In this document: positions 23,636 to 32,207 of the stretch, one piece after another
How positions within the stretch are numbered: the first letter of the stretch is position 1
How the letters are laid out: each line of letters starts with the position of its first letter
Source: Eubacteriales bacterium
GTDB lineage: Bacteria; Bacillota; Clostridia; Lachnospirales; Lachnospiraceae
Direction: 5' to 3'
Length of the DNA stretch: 33,758 nucleotides
Assembly: GCA_030537195.1 (NCBI GenBank)
Contig: JAUNOK010000026.1
Coordinates: 1 to 33,758, forward strand
Program-made: the position numbers and the translations under genes
The notes under the pieces: model-generated
Seen by the model: only the letters and a program-made list of their open reading frames with translations
Database searches by the model: none
What the model was told of the DNA's origin: nothing

Positions 23636-24367
23636 ATGGACAATTTTAAAGAATGGCTTATAGAACGTTTTACTATAGAGAAAAAAAGATTTGACCGTTC
23701 GGGAATATATGCTTACACGCAAAGAGCAATGGCATATAATTCCAATAAGATTGAAGGAAGTACTCTGACACCGGAGCAGACAGCTTCTCTGTTTGATACT
23801 GGAATACTGCCGAGGACAGATGATTATTATAGAGCTAAAGATGTGGAAGAAATGAATGGACATTTTTTGATGTTTAATTATATGTTAGACACATTGAATC
23901 ATGATTTGTCGCAGGAGATGATAAAACATTTTCATTATGAACTGAAATCAGGTGTATTTGAGGACAGGGCAAATGGATATGCAATAGGTGAATACAAAGA
24001 GCGTCCGAATATGATAGGCATGTATCAGACTACATCTCCGAAAGAAGTTGCGAATGAGATGGGGAAATTATTGGAATGGTATCATTCAAGTAATAAGGAT
24101 ATGGAAACGCTTGCAGAATTTCATGCCAGATATGAAGCAATACATCCATTTCAGGATGGCAATGGAAGAACCGGCCGTATGATTTTATTTAGAGAGAGTT
24201 TGAAAAATGAAGGAATGAAGCCGTTTATTGTATTGGATGTGCATAGACCCGAATATATTGAAGGACTTAAACAATATAGAGAAGAGCATAGTATAAGCAG
24301 ACTGGCAGCATTAATGCAGACAGAAGCAGATGAATATTATAAGCAATGTGAATATTTTATGGGATAA
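23636..24367 (+). CDS. Fic-family AMPylase-like protein with N-terminal inhibitory helix
   Basis: A 243-residue Fic protein. The catalytic loop HPFQDGNGRTGR (His170 to Arg181) is complete, so it should transfer AMP or a similar group from a nucleotide to a target hydroxyl. Residues 36-41, SNKIEG, match the inhibitory motif (S/T)xxxE(G/N) and lie N-terminal to the Fic core, so the protein carries its own brake and needs no separate antitoxin. The start at MDNFKEW follows GAGGAGGG; a TATAAT box at 23600-23605 lies upstream. It stands alone before the TauE-like gene. Confidence 0.85.
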   Translation: MDNFKEWLIERFTIEKKRFDRSGIYAYTQRAMAYNSNKIEGSTLTPEQTASLFDTGILPRTDDYYRAKDVEEMNGHFLMFNYMLDTLNHDLSQEMIKHFHYELKSGVFEDRANGYAIGEYKERPNMIGMYQTTSPKEVANEMGKLLEWYHSSNKDMETLAEFHARYEAIHPFQDGNGRTGRMILFRESLKNEGMKPFIVLDVHRPEYIEGLKQYREEHSISRLAALMQTEADEYYKQCEYFMG

Positions 24368-24397
24368 AAATAAGAATTAATTGTTTTAAAATAGTAC

Positions 24398-24406
24398 TGG
24401 TATAAT
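24398..24406 (+). promoter_or_regulatory. Extended -10 promoter for the TauE-pucR pair
   Basis: TGGTATAAT is a perfect extended -10 element (TGnTATAAT), 68 bases before the TauE-like start. No strong -35 is needed for such promoters. Confidence 0.5.
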
Positions 24407-24474
24407 ATATTGTTTAATGATACAATCCGAATATACTTATTTTGATTAACAGACAACACAAAAAAGGAGAGACT

Positions 24475-25182
24475 ATGAAAGAGTTTATTTTTTTGATTGT
24501 GTTGTTTATAGCTAATATAATACAGGCAATCACAGGGTTTGCTGGAACAGTGCTTGCAATGCCTGCTTCTATGTATTTACTTGGTATTGATAATGCCAAA
24601 GTAGTGCTTAATATGATGGCGTTAATATCAGGATTATTAATAGCAATTTCAAGTTATAAGAGTATCAACAAGAAAGAGTTGTTGAAAATATGTACAATAA
24701 TGATAATAGGAATGTGCATAGGTATACAGCTGTGTAAGGTGATTTCATCTGAATGGCTGTTAATAGTATATGGAATAATTATTATTGTAGTTGCAGGAAA
24801 GAATCTGCTTATTCATAAGGAGCGTCAGTTACCGGGAATATTATTGCTATGTGTATTGATTATTGCAGGAATTATACATGGAATGTTTGTATCAGGGGGA
24901 GCTTTGCTTGTTGTGTATGCAACTCAGACATTTAAAGATAAAGATGAGTTTCGTGCTACAATAGCACCTGTGTGGGTGGTTCTTAACTCGTTTCTTATTG
25001 CGTCGCAGATTTACAGCCATGAATTTGGCACTAATAATATAAGGCTTATACTGATTAGTATTATACCATTAATGATTGCGACATGGATAGGGAAAAGACT
25101 TGCACAGAAAGTATCGCAAAAGTTATTTCTTACTATTACATATATTCTGCTGTTGATATCAGGAATATCACTTGTTGTATAA
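24475..25182 (+). CDS. TauE/SafE-family anion exporter
   Basis: A 235-residue protein with about eight membrane helices. IANIIQAITGFAGTVLAMPA opens the first half and HGMFVSGGALLVVYATQ opens the second; this repeat pair with glycine-rich helices marks the TauE/SafE family, which exports sulfite, sulfoacetate or other organic sulfonates and anions. The start follows AAAAAAGGAGAGACT. It is 10 bases before the pucR-type gene and shares its ribosome site region, so the two form one unit. In this context, export of a reduced end product such as isethionate is the best guess. Confidence 0.75.
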   Translation: MKEFIFLIVLFIANIIQAITGFAGTVLAMPASMYLLGIDNAKVVLNMMALISGLLIAISSYKSINKKELLKICTIMIIGMCIGIQLCKVISSEWLLIVYGIIIIVVAGKNLLIHKERQLPGILLLCVLIIAGIIHGMFVSGGALLVVYATQTFKDKDEFRATIAPVWVVLNSFLIASQIYSHEFGTNNIRLILISIIPLMIATWIGKRLAQKVSQKLFLTITYILLLISGISLVV

Positions 25183-25192
25183 AGGAGAAACT

Positions 25193-26386
25193 GTGGGATT
25201 AACTATAAAAGAAATTATAAAACTTGTGGATCATCTTGAAATGAAACTGGTTGCAGGCGAAGCAGGAATTGATAATGAAATAACATGGACACATATGGTA
25301 GACAGCGATACGATTTCTGCTTTTTTGCAAGGAAAAGAGCTTGTTTTTACTACAGGAATAGGATTAAATAAAGAACTTTCACTTATAGAACTTGTAAAAG
25401 ATGTATATCGTGATGGAGCAAGTGGAATTGTTATTAATATAGGACCATACGTTGAGAATATTGGACAGGAAGTACTCGATTTTGCTGATGAGAAGGGATT
25501 TCCTGTTTTTGAAGTGCCATGGCATGTACATATGGCCGAAATTATGAGAATCATATGTTATGAAATTACAAGGCAGCAGCAGAATGTAATAGAGATATCA
25601 GCTGCACTTAATAATGCATTTTTATGTCCTGTGCAGGAAGATTTATATGTTCCTACACTTATGAAAAAGGGATATATGCCAGATGGCAGTTATTCGGTTG
25701 TTATGCTGGATGTGTCTGCGATAGAAGGTGATATAGCACAGGACAGACAGGAAACGCTTGTTTCACAGCTTAGTGGACATATCAGATTCAGCTATAAGAG
25801 AATTCTTGTATGTACGCAGGATAAATATATATACTTAGTTATGAATAATTATTCAGTTGAAGAAGAACGCCAGATATTAAATGAGATATTCTTCAAGATA
25901 TGCAGCTGGCTGCGAAAATACGAATCAGTTGTTATGACAGCAGGGTCTAATAATATAAAGCTTAATAATATACACAAAAGTTATGAACAATCAGTGAAGA
26001 TGAATAAGCTTGCAATATCTGGAACAATATCAGGAGAAATTATTAATGATAATAGCAAACTTTTATTTTACACGGATATTGGTGTGTATAGAATTCTTTT
26101 GTCATTAAAAGACAAAGACGCAATGGAAGAATATGTAAGAGGAACCGTATATCCTTTATTGGAATACGATAAAATACATGGAACAGATCTTTCAGGAGAA
26201 TTACAATGTTACATAAGACATGATTGCAGTTTGCAGGATACAGCAGATGAACTGATGGTACATAGGAATACAATTAACTATAAAATCAACAAGGCAGCAG
26301 ATATACTTAATATGGATTTAACAAGATTGTCCAACAGATTTGAAGTTTCAATGGGATTTTTGGTAAATAAGATGTTAGATATATGA
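25193..26386 (+). CDS. PucR-family transcriptional regulator
   Basis: A 397-residue regulator. The N-terminal PucR domain (about 1-125) has GEAGIDNEITWTHMVDSD and a following VFTTGIGL. The C-terminal helix-turn-helix (about 340-395) reads LQDTADELMVHRNTINYKIN, typical of PucR/CdaR DNA-binding domains. PucR proteins usually activate genes for use of a nitrogen compound when it is present. It starts with GTG, 5 bases after AGGAG. It lies just upstream of the aminotransferase gene and is the likely regulator of that operon. Confidence 0.85.
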   Translation: MGLTIKEIIKLVDHLEMKLVAGEAGIDNEITWTHMVDSDTISAFLQGKELVFTTGIGLNKELSLIELVKDVYRDGASGIVINIGPYVENIGQEVLDFADEKGFPVFEVPWHVHMAEIMRIICYEITRQQQNVIEISAALNNAFLCPVQEDLYVPTLMKKGYMPDGSYSVVMLDVSAIEGDIAQDRQETLVSQLSGHIRFSYKRILVCTQDKYIYLVMNNYSVEEERQILNEIFFKICSWLRKYESVVMTAGSNNIKLNNIHKSYEQSVKMNKLAISGTISGEIINDNSKLLFYTDIGVYRILLSLKDKDAMEEYVRGTVYPLLEYDKIHGTDLSGELQCYIRHDCSLQDTADELMVHRNTINYKINKAADILNMDLTRLSNRFEVSMGFLVNKMLDI

Positions 26387-26452
26387 TATTTGTACTCAAG
26401 CACAAAAATAATTAAACTTTGCTACATTGAAAGACGCTTTTTTGTATGCTAG

Positions 26453-26458
26453 TATAAT
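26453..26458 (+). promoter_or_regulatory. -10 box before the aminotransferase operon
   Basis: TATAAT at 26453-26458 has no good -35 at 17 bases (the nearest, TTGAAA at 26427-26432, is 20 bases away), a pattern common at activator-dependent promoters. Confidence 0.5.
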
Positions 26459-26470
26459 GGCAGATGAGAC

Positions 26471-26513
26471 AAAGACGTCCATTCACAGAATATGTGAGTG
26501 GGCGTCTTTTTTT
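26471..26513 (+). terminator. Terminator in the leader of the aminotransferase operon
   Basis: A 16-base stem with some G-U pairs (26471-26486 with 26494-26509) runs into a T-run. It lies just after the -10 box at 26453 and 59 bases before the aminotransferase start, so it either ends the pucR transcript or attenuates the operon. Confidence 0.85.
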
Positions 26514-26571
26514 ATCCACAAAACGTCTGTTTTCAAAATAAGTAAATTAAAAATGTCAGGAGGAAAATATT

Positions 26572-27909
26572 ATGAGTTTAACAGGAAAAGAAATCGCACA
26601 GATGCATAAGGATTATGTAATGCAGTCATGGTCAAAGTCAGGAGTAGATGCATTACCAGTAGAAAGAGCAGAAGGAATATATTTCTATGATTATGATGGT
26701 AATAAATATGCAGATATGGCCTCATTGCTGGTATGCTCTAATCTCGGACATGAGCTTCCGGAAATTGTTAATGCAATAAAGGAGCAGGCAGATAAAATGT
26801 GTTTTATGGCGCCAGCATATGCGTCAGAACCTAAGAGTGTTCTTGCAAAGAAACTTGTAGAGCTTGCAGGTGAAGATACTTATAAAAGAGTATTTTTTAC
26901 AAATGGTGGTGCAGAGTCTAATGAAAATGCAATTAAGATGGCAAGAATGGTTACTGGCAGAACAAAGATTTTCTCATGCTATAGAAGTTATCATGGAGCA
27001 ACACTTGGAGCTTCTAATGCATCAGGTGACTGGAGAAGATATGCTGCTGAGATAGGCGGTGCAAATGGATTTGTACATTTTATGAATCCACAGATGTACA
27101 GAGATGGATACACAAAGGGAGTTGATGATGCTGAGGTAACAAAAAAGTATCTTGATGCTCTTGATTTACAGCTGAGATATGAGGGACCACAGAATGTTGC
27201 TGCGATTGTAATGGAATCAATAGTTGGTGCTAATGGAGTAATTCTTCCACCAGATGGTTATATGGAAGGAGTAAGAGCACTTTGTGATAAATATGGAATT
27301 CTCCTCATATGTGATGAGGTTATGGCTGGCTTTTATAGAACAGGAAAAGCATTTGCATTCATGAACTTTGATATTAAGCCGGATATTATAACTTTTGCGA
27401 AGGGCGTAACTTGCGGATATGTACAGTTAGGCGGATGTATAGTAAGTAAAGCTGTAGCTGAGTATTTTGAAGAAAATGTATTACAGTGTGGACTTACATA
27501 TAGTGGACATACACTTGCATGTGCAGCAGGTGTTGCAGCATTAAATTATTATAAGGACCATGATATTGAGGGACATGTGGCTAAGATGCACGATATAGTA
27601 GCACCATTTATGGATGAGATGGTTGCTAAGCATAAATGTATAGGCGAGGCAAGATGCATAGGATTATTTGGTGCATTGGAAGTAGTAAAGAATAAAGAAA
27701 CAAGAGAACCTATGCAGGAATATGGAGTACCGGGACCAGTAATGCCATGGATATTTGCAGAATTAAAGAAGAGAGGTTTTGCAACATTTGGAAGAGAAAA
27801 CTTTATAGAGATATGTCCTCCTCTTATTATTACAGAGGAAGAGTTGAATGAGTATCTTCCTATTCTTGATGAAGTACTTACTATGGTTGATGAAAAATAC
27901 TGTGATTAG
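26572..27909 (+). CDS. Class III PLP aminotransferase (taurine/omega-amino-acid type)
   Basis: A 445-residue fold-type I aminotransferase of class III. Key residues are Asp248 in ICDEVMAGFYRTG (contacts the PLP ring nitrogen) and Lys277 in ITFAKGVTCGY (Schiff base). FFTNGGAESNENAIKMAR is the phosphate/cofactor segment. Class III enzymes move an amino group from omega-amino acids; the overall sequence reminds me most of taurine aminotransferases, but GABA, beta-alanine or aminoethylphosphonate remain possible. The start follows AGGAGGAAAATATT. It is the first gene of a four-gene run with an iron alcohol dehydrogenase, P-II and an APC permease. Confidence 0.82.
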   Translation: MSLTGKEIAQMHKDYVMQSWSKSGVDALPVERAEGIYFYDYDGNKYADMASLLVCSNLGHELPEIVNAIKEQADKMCFMAPAYASEPKSVLAKKLVELAGEDTYKRVFFTNGGAESNENAIKMARMVTGRTKIFSCYRSYHGATLGASNASGDWRRYAAEIGGANGFVHFMNPQMYRDGYTKGVDDAEVTKKYLDALDLQLRYEGPQNVAAIVMESIVGANGVILPPDGYMEGVRALCDKYGILLICDEVMAGFYRTGKAFAFMNFDIKPDIITFAKGVTCGYVQLGGCIVSKAVAEYFEENVLQCGLTYSGHTLACAAGVAALNYYKDHDIEGHVAKMHDIVAPFMDEMVAKHKCIGEARCIGLFGALEVVKNKETREPMQEYGVPGPVMPWIFAELKKRGFATFGRENFIEICPPLIITEEELNEYLPILDEVLTMVDEKYCD

Positions 27910-27927
27910 TATATGTGAGGTGAGCGT

Positions 27928-29052
27928 ATGAAGTGGGATTATATTCAGCCGGTAGATATACATTTTGGAAAAGGCCGTGTAAATGAAATAAAAAATATTG
28001 CATCATCTCTTGGTTGTAAAAAGGGAATCCTTGTTGCAAGTCCGTTCTTCTTTAAAAGCGGACTTGCCAAGAAAATAATGGAAGAATCAGACGGTATGCT
28101 TATAGCATCTTATGGCGATGTATCACCTAATCCGGATGTTACTGAGGTAGATGCATGTGCTGACATAATAAGACAGAACAATATAGAATTTGTTGTTGTA
28201 ATAGGAGGCGGAAGTCCAATGGATTGTGCCAAGGCAGCAGCAAGTGTCAGCCAGACTAACGATTCTATAAGAAAATATCATGGAACAGGAGTTGCACTGC
28301 CAGAAAAACATCTTCCATTGATTGCAGTTCCGACAACAGCTGGAACCGGAAGTGAGGTAACATGTGTTTCTGTTTTATCTGATCATGCAAATGGGGAAAA
28401 AGCTCCAATTGTATCTAATGGATTTTATCCAGTTGCCGCTATTATAGATCCTGAGCTTACATATACTATGCCGCCGGCAGTTACAGCAGGAACAGGAATA
28501 GATGTATTATCACACGCAATTGAAGGATATTGGAGCAAGGGACACCAGCCGATATGTGATGCACTTGCTATACATGCAGCATCGCTTGTGTTTAAGTATT
28601 TGTATAGAGCATATACGAATCCAAATGATGAAGAAGCACGTGAAAAGATGTGTGAAGCGAGTGTAATTGCAGGATTAGCTTTTACTTTACCTAAAACAAC
28701 TTCTTCGCATGCCTGCTCATTTCCATTAACTAATATATATCATATTCCACATGGTGAAGCTTGTGGATTGACACTGGATTATTTTGTGAGAATTAATTCT
28801 AAGGGTGAAGGAGCAGACAGAGTTGAATATCTGGCAGACAGATTAGGATTTAAAAATGCTTCAGACATGGCGGACGCAATATATAGTTTAAAGAAAAAAC
28901 TTGGACTCCGCTGTGATTTGAAAGATTTAGAACTTGATGAGAAGCAGATAAAAGAACTGGTAACAATAAGCCGTCATCCTAATCTTTATAATAATCCTGT
29001 AGAGATTACAGATGAGATGTTAGATGAAATGTACAGATATCTTGCATATTAA
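27928..29052 (+). CDS. Iron-containing alcohol dehydrogenase (aldehyde reductase)
   Basis: A 374-residue group III alcohol dehydrogenase. GGGSPMDCAKA (94-104) binds NAD(P)H. The metal ligands are Asp192, His196 (GIDVLSHAIEGY), His261 (SSHACSFP) and His275 (PHGEACGL). It should reduce the aldehyde formed by the aminotransferase upstream to an alcohol, for example sulfoacetaldehyde to isethionate, succinic semialdehyde to 4-hydroxybutyrate, or malonate semialdehyde to 3-hydroxypropionate. It starts 18 bases after the aminotransferase stop, behind GAGGTGAGCGT. Such enzymes often regenerate NAD+ in fermenting anaerobes. Confidence 0.88.
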   Translation: MKWDYIQPVDIHFGKGRVNEIKNIASSLGCKKGILVASPFFFKSGLAKKIMEESDGMLIASYGDVSPNPDVTEVDACADIIRQNNIEFVVVIGGGSPMDCAKAAASVSQTNDSIRKYHGTGVALPEKHLPLIAVPTTAGTGSEVTCVSVLSDHANGEKAPIVSNGFYPVAAIIDPELTYTMPPAVTAGTGIDVLSHAIEGYWSKGHQPICDALAIHAASLVFKYLYRAYTNPNDEEAREKMCEASVIAGLAFTLPKTTSSHACSFPLTNIYHIPHGEACGLTLDYFVRINSKGEGADRVEYLADRLGFKNASDMADAIYSLKKKLGLRCDLKDLELDEKQIKELVTISRHPNLYNNPVEITDEMLDEMYRYLAY

Positions 29053-29065
29053 TAGGAGGTGCACC

Positions 29066-29398
29066 ATGAAATTAGTAACTGCAATTGTAAGACCTGAAAA
29101 AGTTATGAATGTTATAAAAGCATTAGAAGAAGAGGGATATTTCGCATTTTCAAAGTGGTCAATATCAGGAAGAGGACGTGAAAAGGGAATTCAGGTAGGA
29201 GATGTTCTTTATCAGGAGATGGCAAAATGTATGCTCTATATTGCTATTGAGGATAAAGAAAAAGATGAAGTTGTTGATATAATCATTAATAGCGCAAAGA
29301 GCGGAGACAGCGGACATTGTGGAGATGGAAAGATATTTGTCTCTGACATAGGAGAAGCGTATACGATAAGTGAAGAAACCAGGGAAGATGACGAATAG
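29066..29398 (+). CDS. P-II family nitrogen-regulatory protein (NifI1-like, short T-loop)
   Basis: A 110-residue P-II protein. MKLVTAIVRPEK and ISGRGREKGIQVG open it; GDGKIFVSDIGEAYTI is the B/C-loop region with the ATP-binding GDGKI. The T-loop between GREKG and MLYIAI is short, as in NifI1-type members, and Tyr49 is its only tyrosine. P-II proteins sense nitrogen and energy status through 2-oxoglutarate and ATP/ADP. The gene starts 13 bases after the dehydrogenase behind TAGGAGGTGCACC and sits just before an APC permease gene, in the same way GlnK genes sit beside ammonium transporters. No nitrogenase genes are here. Confidence 0.88.
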   Translation: MKLVTAIVRPEKVMNVIKALEEEGYFAFSKWSISGRGREKGIQVGDVLYQEMAKCMLYIAIEDKEKDEVVDIIINSAKSGDSGHCGDGKIFVSDIGEAYTISEETREDDE

Positions 29399-29421
29399 TA
29401 TATGATGAGGAGTTGATATTT

Positions 29422-30939
29422 ATGGCAGAAAAGAGAGTGAAACTTAAAAAATCAATGGGAGCGGGATCTATATGGGCTGTAGCTTTGGGATCCATAATTG
29501 GCTGGGGTTGTTTTATACAGGGTGGATTATGGACACAGAGAGCTGGTGGACCATTGCCTTTATTCCTTGGATTCCTTGTGGGCGGACTTCTCATGATAGT
29601 TGTGGGATATAGTTATTCTTATATGATAGCTAAATTTCCTGTGGCCGGAGGAGAATTTGCATATGCATATAAGGGATTTGGAAGAACAGCTTCTTATATA
29701 TGTGGATGGATGCTTTCTTTGGGATATTTGTCTATTGTTGCACTTAATGCCACAGCTCTTCCAGTACTGGCATCATACATATTTCCAGGAGTATTTAATA
29801 AAGGATACTTGTATACAATTGCCGGATATGATGTGTATATGGGTGAAGTTGCCATATCATTATTCTTTATAATTCTATTTGGAATAATGAATTACATGGG
29901 AGCTAAATCTGTAGGAAAGCTTCAGCTTGCGATGGTTCTTATTATGTGTGCAGCTGTTGTAATATCAGTTGCAGGAACAATCGTTACAGGATCATTTGAT
30001 GCAGCTAATCTTGCACCTGCATACGGTGCAGGAGGTAAATCTTTTGGTGGAGGTTTTATATCAATTCTGGCATTAGCACCATTTCTCTATGTTGGATTTG
30101 ATTGCATTCCACAGTCTGCCGAGGAGTATGATTTTCCACCACAAAAATGTAAACTGCTGATAATATCTGCATTAATAATTGGTGCAGTTATATATGGACT
30201 TATGGCATTAGTTACAGATAGTGTAATTCCATGGCAGGATGTACTGGCATTGACAGATGCATCTGGTGCTCCAGTTAAATGGCACACAGGAGCAGTACTT
30301 GAGATGGCTATGGGAAAGATAGGTGTAGCATTTGTTGCACTTGCAGTATGTATGGGAATATTTACAGGAATGAATGGATTCTTTATGACATCAAGCAGAC
30401 TCCTTTTTGGAATGGCAAGAGCAAAAATGCTGCCGGCAGCATTTGCCAAGATTCACCCAAAGCATAAAACACCATCTGTATGTATTATATTTGTTATGAT
30501 TGTCTGCTGTATATGCCCATTCTTTGGGCGAGAGGTAATCGGATGGGTAGTTGATATGTGTTCGGTAGGTACAGCATTTGGTTATTTCTTTACATGTGCA
30601 GGTGCATATATTCTTCTTAAGAAATATGGTGATGAAAATGATACGAACAGAATTCATCCTGTAGTTGCACTTGGCGGCTGCGTAATATCCGTAGCAATAT
30701 TATTATTGCTGATAGTCCCAGGCTCTCCGGCATTCATGGCACCACAGTCTTTTGTTGCACTGGTTGCATGGATTGCACTTGGAGTAATATTCTATTTCTG
30801 TTCAAGAAAGAAGTTTATGGTAGTTACTAAAAGAGAAATGGATTATCTGATTCTTGGAAATGTTCAGGTTGTAAGAGGAATTAGAAAAGGACAGAAACAA
30901 AGTGATATTGTTCAGGGAAATATAGTTAATCCAAAATGA
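29422..30939 (+). CDS. APC-superfamily amino-acid/amine permease
   Basis: A 505-residue membrane protein with about twelve to fourteen helices. IWAVALGSIIGWGCFIQGG is the glycine-rich first helix of the APC family; FPVAGGEFAYAYKGFGRTA and a following YICGWMLSLGYL match the conserved helix-2/3 region. It probably imports the nitrogen compound used by the aminotransferase; the substrate is not readable. The start was set at MAEKRVK, 9 bases after AGGAG; an upstream TTG is possible. It is 23 bases after the P-II gene, so P-II may control it by direct contact. Confidence 0.85.
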   Translation: MAEKRVKLKKSMGAGSIWAVALGSIIGWGCFIQGGLWTQRAGGPLPLFLGFLVGGLLMIVVGYSYSYMIAKFPVAGGEFAYAYKGFGRTASYICGWMLSLGYLSIVALNATALPVLASYIFPGVFNKGYLYTIAGYDVYMGEVAISLFFIILFGIMNYMGAKSVGKLQLAMVLIMCAAVVISVAGTIVTGSFDAANLAPAYGAGGKSFGGGFISILALAPFLYVGFDCIPQSAEEYDFPPQKCKLLIISALIIGAVIYGLMALVTDSVIPWQDVLALTDASGAPVKWHTGAVLEMAMGKIGVAFVALAVCMGIFTGMNGFFMTSSRLLFGMARAKMLPAAFAKIHPKHKTPSVCIIFVMIVCCICPFFGREVIGWVVDMCSVGTAFGYFFTCAGAYILLKKYGDENDTNRIHPVVALGGCVISVAILLLLIVPGSPAFMAPQSFVALVAWIALGVIFYFCSRKKFMVVTKREMDYLILGNVQVVRGIRKGQKQSDIVQGNIVNPK

Positions 30940-30991
30940 TTTGTTATATATTCTAAGACATAGAAAATGAAAAAGAATAAATAAAATGATT

Positions 30992-31020
30992 AGGCGTAAG
31001 AGAAATCTTGCGTCTTTTTT
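30992..31020 (+). terminator. Intrinsic terminator of the aminotransferase operon
   Basis: AGGCGTAAGA (30992-31001) pairs with TCTTGCGTCT (31006-31015), with G-U pairs and a 4-base loop, and is followed by a T-run. Confidence 0.85.
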
Positions 31021-31045
31021 AGTTCAATTGAGTGAATTGTCACAT

Positions 31046-31077
31046 AATTTTATCATAATTGACTAAATGATAAAATT
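31046..31077. promoter_or_regulatory. Perfect inverted repeat upstream of the Fic-hsdM promoter
   Basis: AATTTTATCAT (31046-31056) and ATGATAAAATT (31067-31077) are perfect inverted copies 10 bases apart, ending 3 bases before the -35 box. The position and symmetry suit an operator for a dimeric regulator. Confidence 0.55.
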
Positions 31078-31080
31078 GAA

Positions 31081-31109
31081 TTGACTGTGAGGATTATGTT
31101 ATGTATAAT
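31081..31109 (+). promoter_or_regulatory. Sigma-A promoter of the Fic-hsdM unit
   Basis: TTGACT at 31081-31086 and TATAAT at 31104-31109 are separated by exactly 17 bases, 29 bases before the start codon. Confidence 0.85.
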
Positions 31110-31138
31110 GATTACATAAATAGTGACAGGAGAGATTG

Positions 31139-32188
31139 ATGAGAAGTTTTGATTATAAAGAAGAATGGAAAAAACTGCTTACTCCGGAGATAGTGACATA
31201 TTTAACACAGATTCATGAATTTAAGGGTGAGCAGACTTTATTTATAAAGGAAAAAGCTGATACATTATCGCAATTGGTTGATACAGCTAAGATTCAGAGT
31301 ACAGAAGCTTCTAATAAAATAGAAGGTATATATACATCAGATGAACGGTTGAAGGCACTGGTGAAGGACAGCACGAGACCTAGAACGCGCAATGAGCGAG
31401 AAATAGCGGGGTATAGGGATGTGTTGAATATTATTCATGAGAATCATGATTATATTCCACCGAAACCTTCAATTATTTTGCAATTGCACAGAGACTTATA
31501 TAAATTTGAGGGAATGGATATCGGGGGCAGATATAAAACATCTGATAATATTATTGAAGAACAGGACGCGGAGGGAAATAAATCTGTCAGATTCAGACCT
31601 ATGCCGGCATGGGAAACACCGGAGGCAGTTGAAGAATTGTGTCAGTCATATGATGAAGCGCTAAATTCAGGAAATATAGATGCACTTATTCTTATACCAA
31701 TGTTTGTCTTGGATTTTCTGTGTGTACATCCATTTAATGATGGGAATGGGAGACTTAGCAGATTGCTGACATTATTATTGTTGTACAGGTCAGGATATAT
31801 CGTAGGTAAATATATAAGTATAGAGAAATTAATTGAGCAGACTAAAGAAATATATTATGAAAGTCTTCAATTAAGCTCTGCAGGGTGGCATGAGAATAAA
31901 AATGATTATGAGCCATTTGTTAAGTATATGCTGGGAGTTATTGTTGCAGCATATAGAGAGTTTTCATCGCGAGTAAGTCTGCTGACTACGCAGGGAATGT
32001 CAAAGCCGGACAGAGTTAAAGAAATTATTAGGGCAACTCTAGGACCGATAACCAAGACAGAGATATTAGAAAAATGTCCAGATATAAGTCAGGTGACAGT
32101 TCAAAGGGCGCTTGCGGATTTAGTTGATAAAGGCTATATTGTCAAACTTGGTGGTGGAAGATATACCAAATATATATGGAATAATTAA
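31139..32188 (+). CDS. Fic-family protein with winged-helix C-terminal domain
   Basis: A 349-residue Fic protein. The inhibitory motif SNKIEG is at 58-63 and the catalytic loop HPFNDGNGRLSR runs from His197 to Arg208. The C-terminal part (about 285-349) has VKEIIRATLGPITKTEILEK then VTVQRALADLVDKGYIVKLG, a winged-helix DNA-binding domain. It could both AMPylate a target and bind DNA, perhaps its own promoter. The ATG at 31139 follows AGGAGAGATTG. HsdM starts 19 bases after its stop, so the two are one operon. This layout beside type I restriction genes has been seen in other bacteria. Confidence 0.85.
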   Translation: MRSFDYKEEWKKLLTPEIVTYLTQIHEFKGEQTLFIKEKADTLSQLVDTAKIQSTEASNKIEGIYTSDERLKALVKDSTRPRTRNEREIAGYRDVLNIIHENHDYIPPKPSIILQLHRDLYKFEGMDIGGRYKTSDNIIEEQDAEGNKSVRFRPMPAWETPEAVEELCQSYDEALNSGNIDALILIPMFVLDFLCVHPFNDGNGRLSRLLTLLLLYRSGYIVGKYISIEKLIEQTKEIYYESLQLSSAGWHENKNDYEPFVKYMLGVIVAAYREFSSRVSLLTTQGMSKPDRVKEIIRATLGPITKTEILEKCPDISQVTVQRALADLVDKGYIVKLGGGRYTKYIWNN

Positions 32189-32207
32189 ATAACAGGAGAT
32201 ATGAAGA

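Noticed and set aside
29066-29398. The P-II gene as evidence for nitrogen fixation (NifI1).
   Set aside because: No nifH, nifD or nifK lies in the window; neighbours are an amine-using set and a permease.
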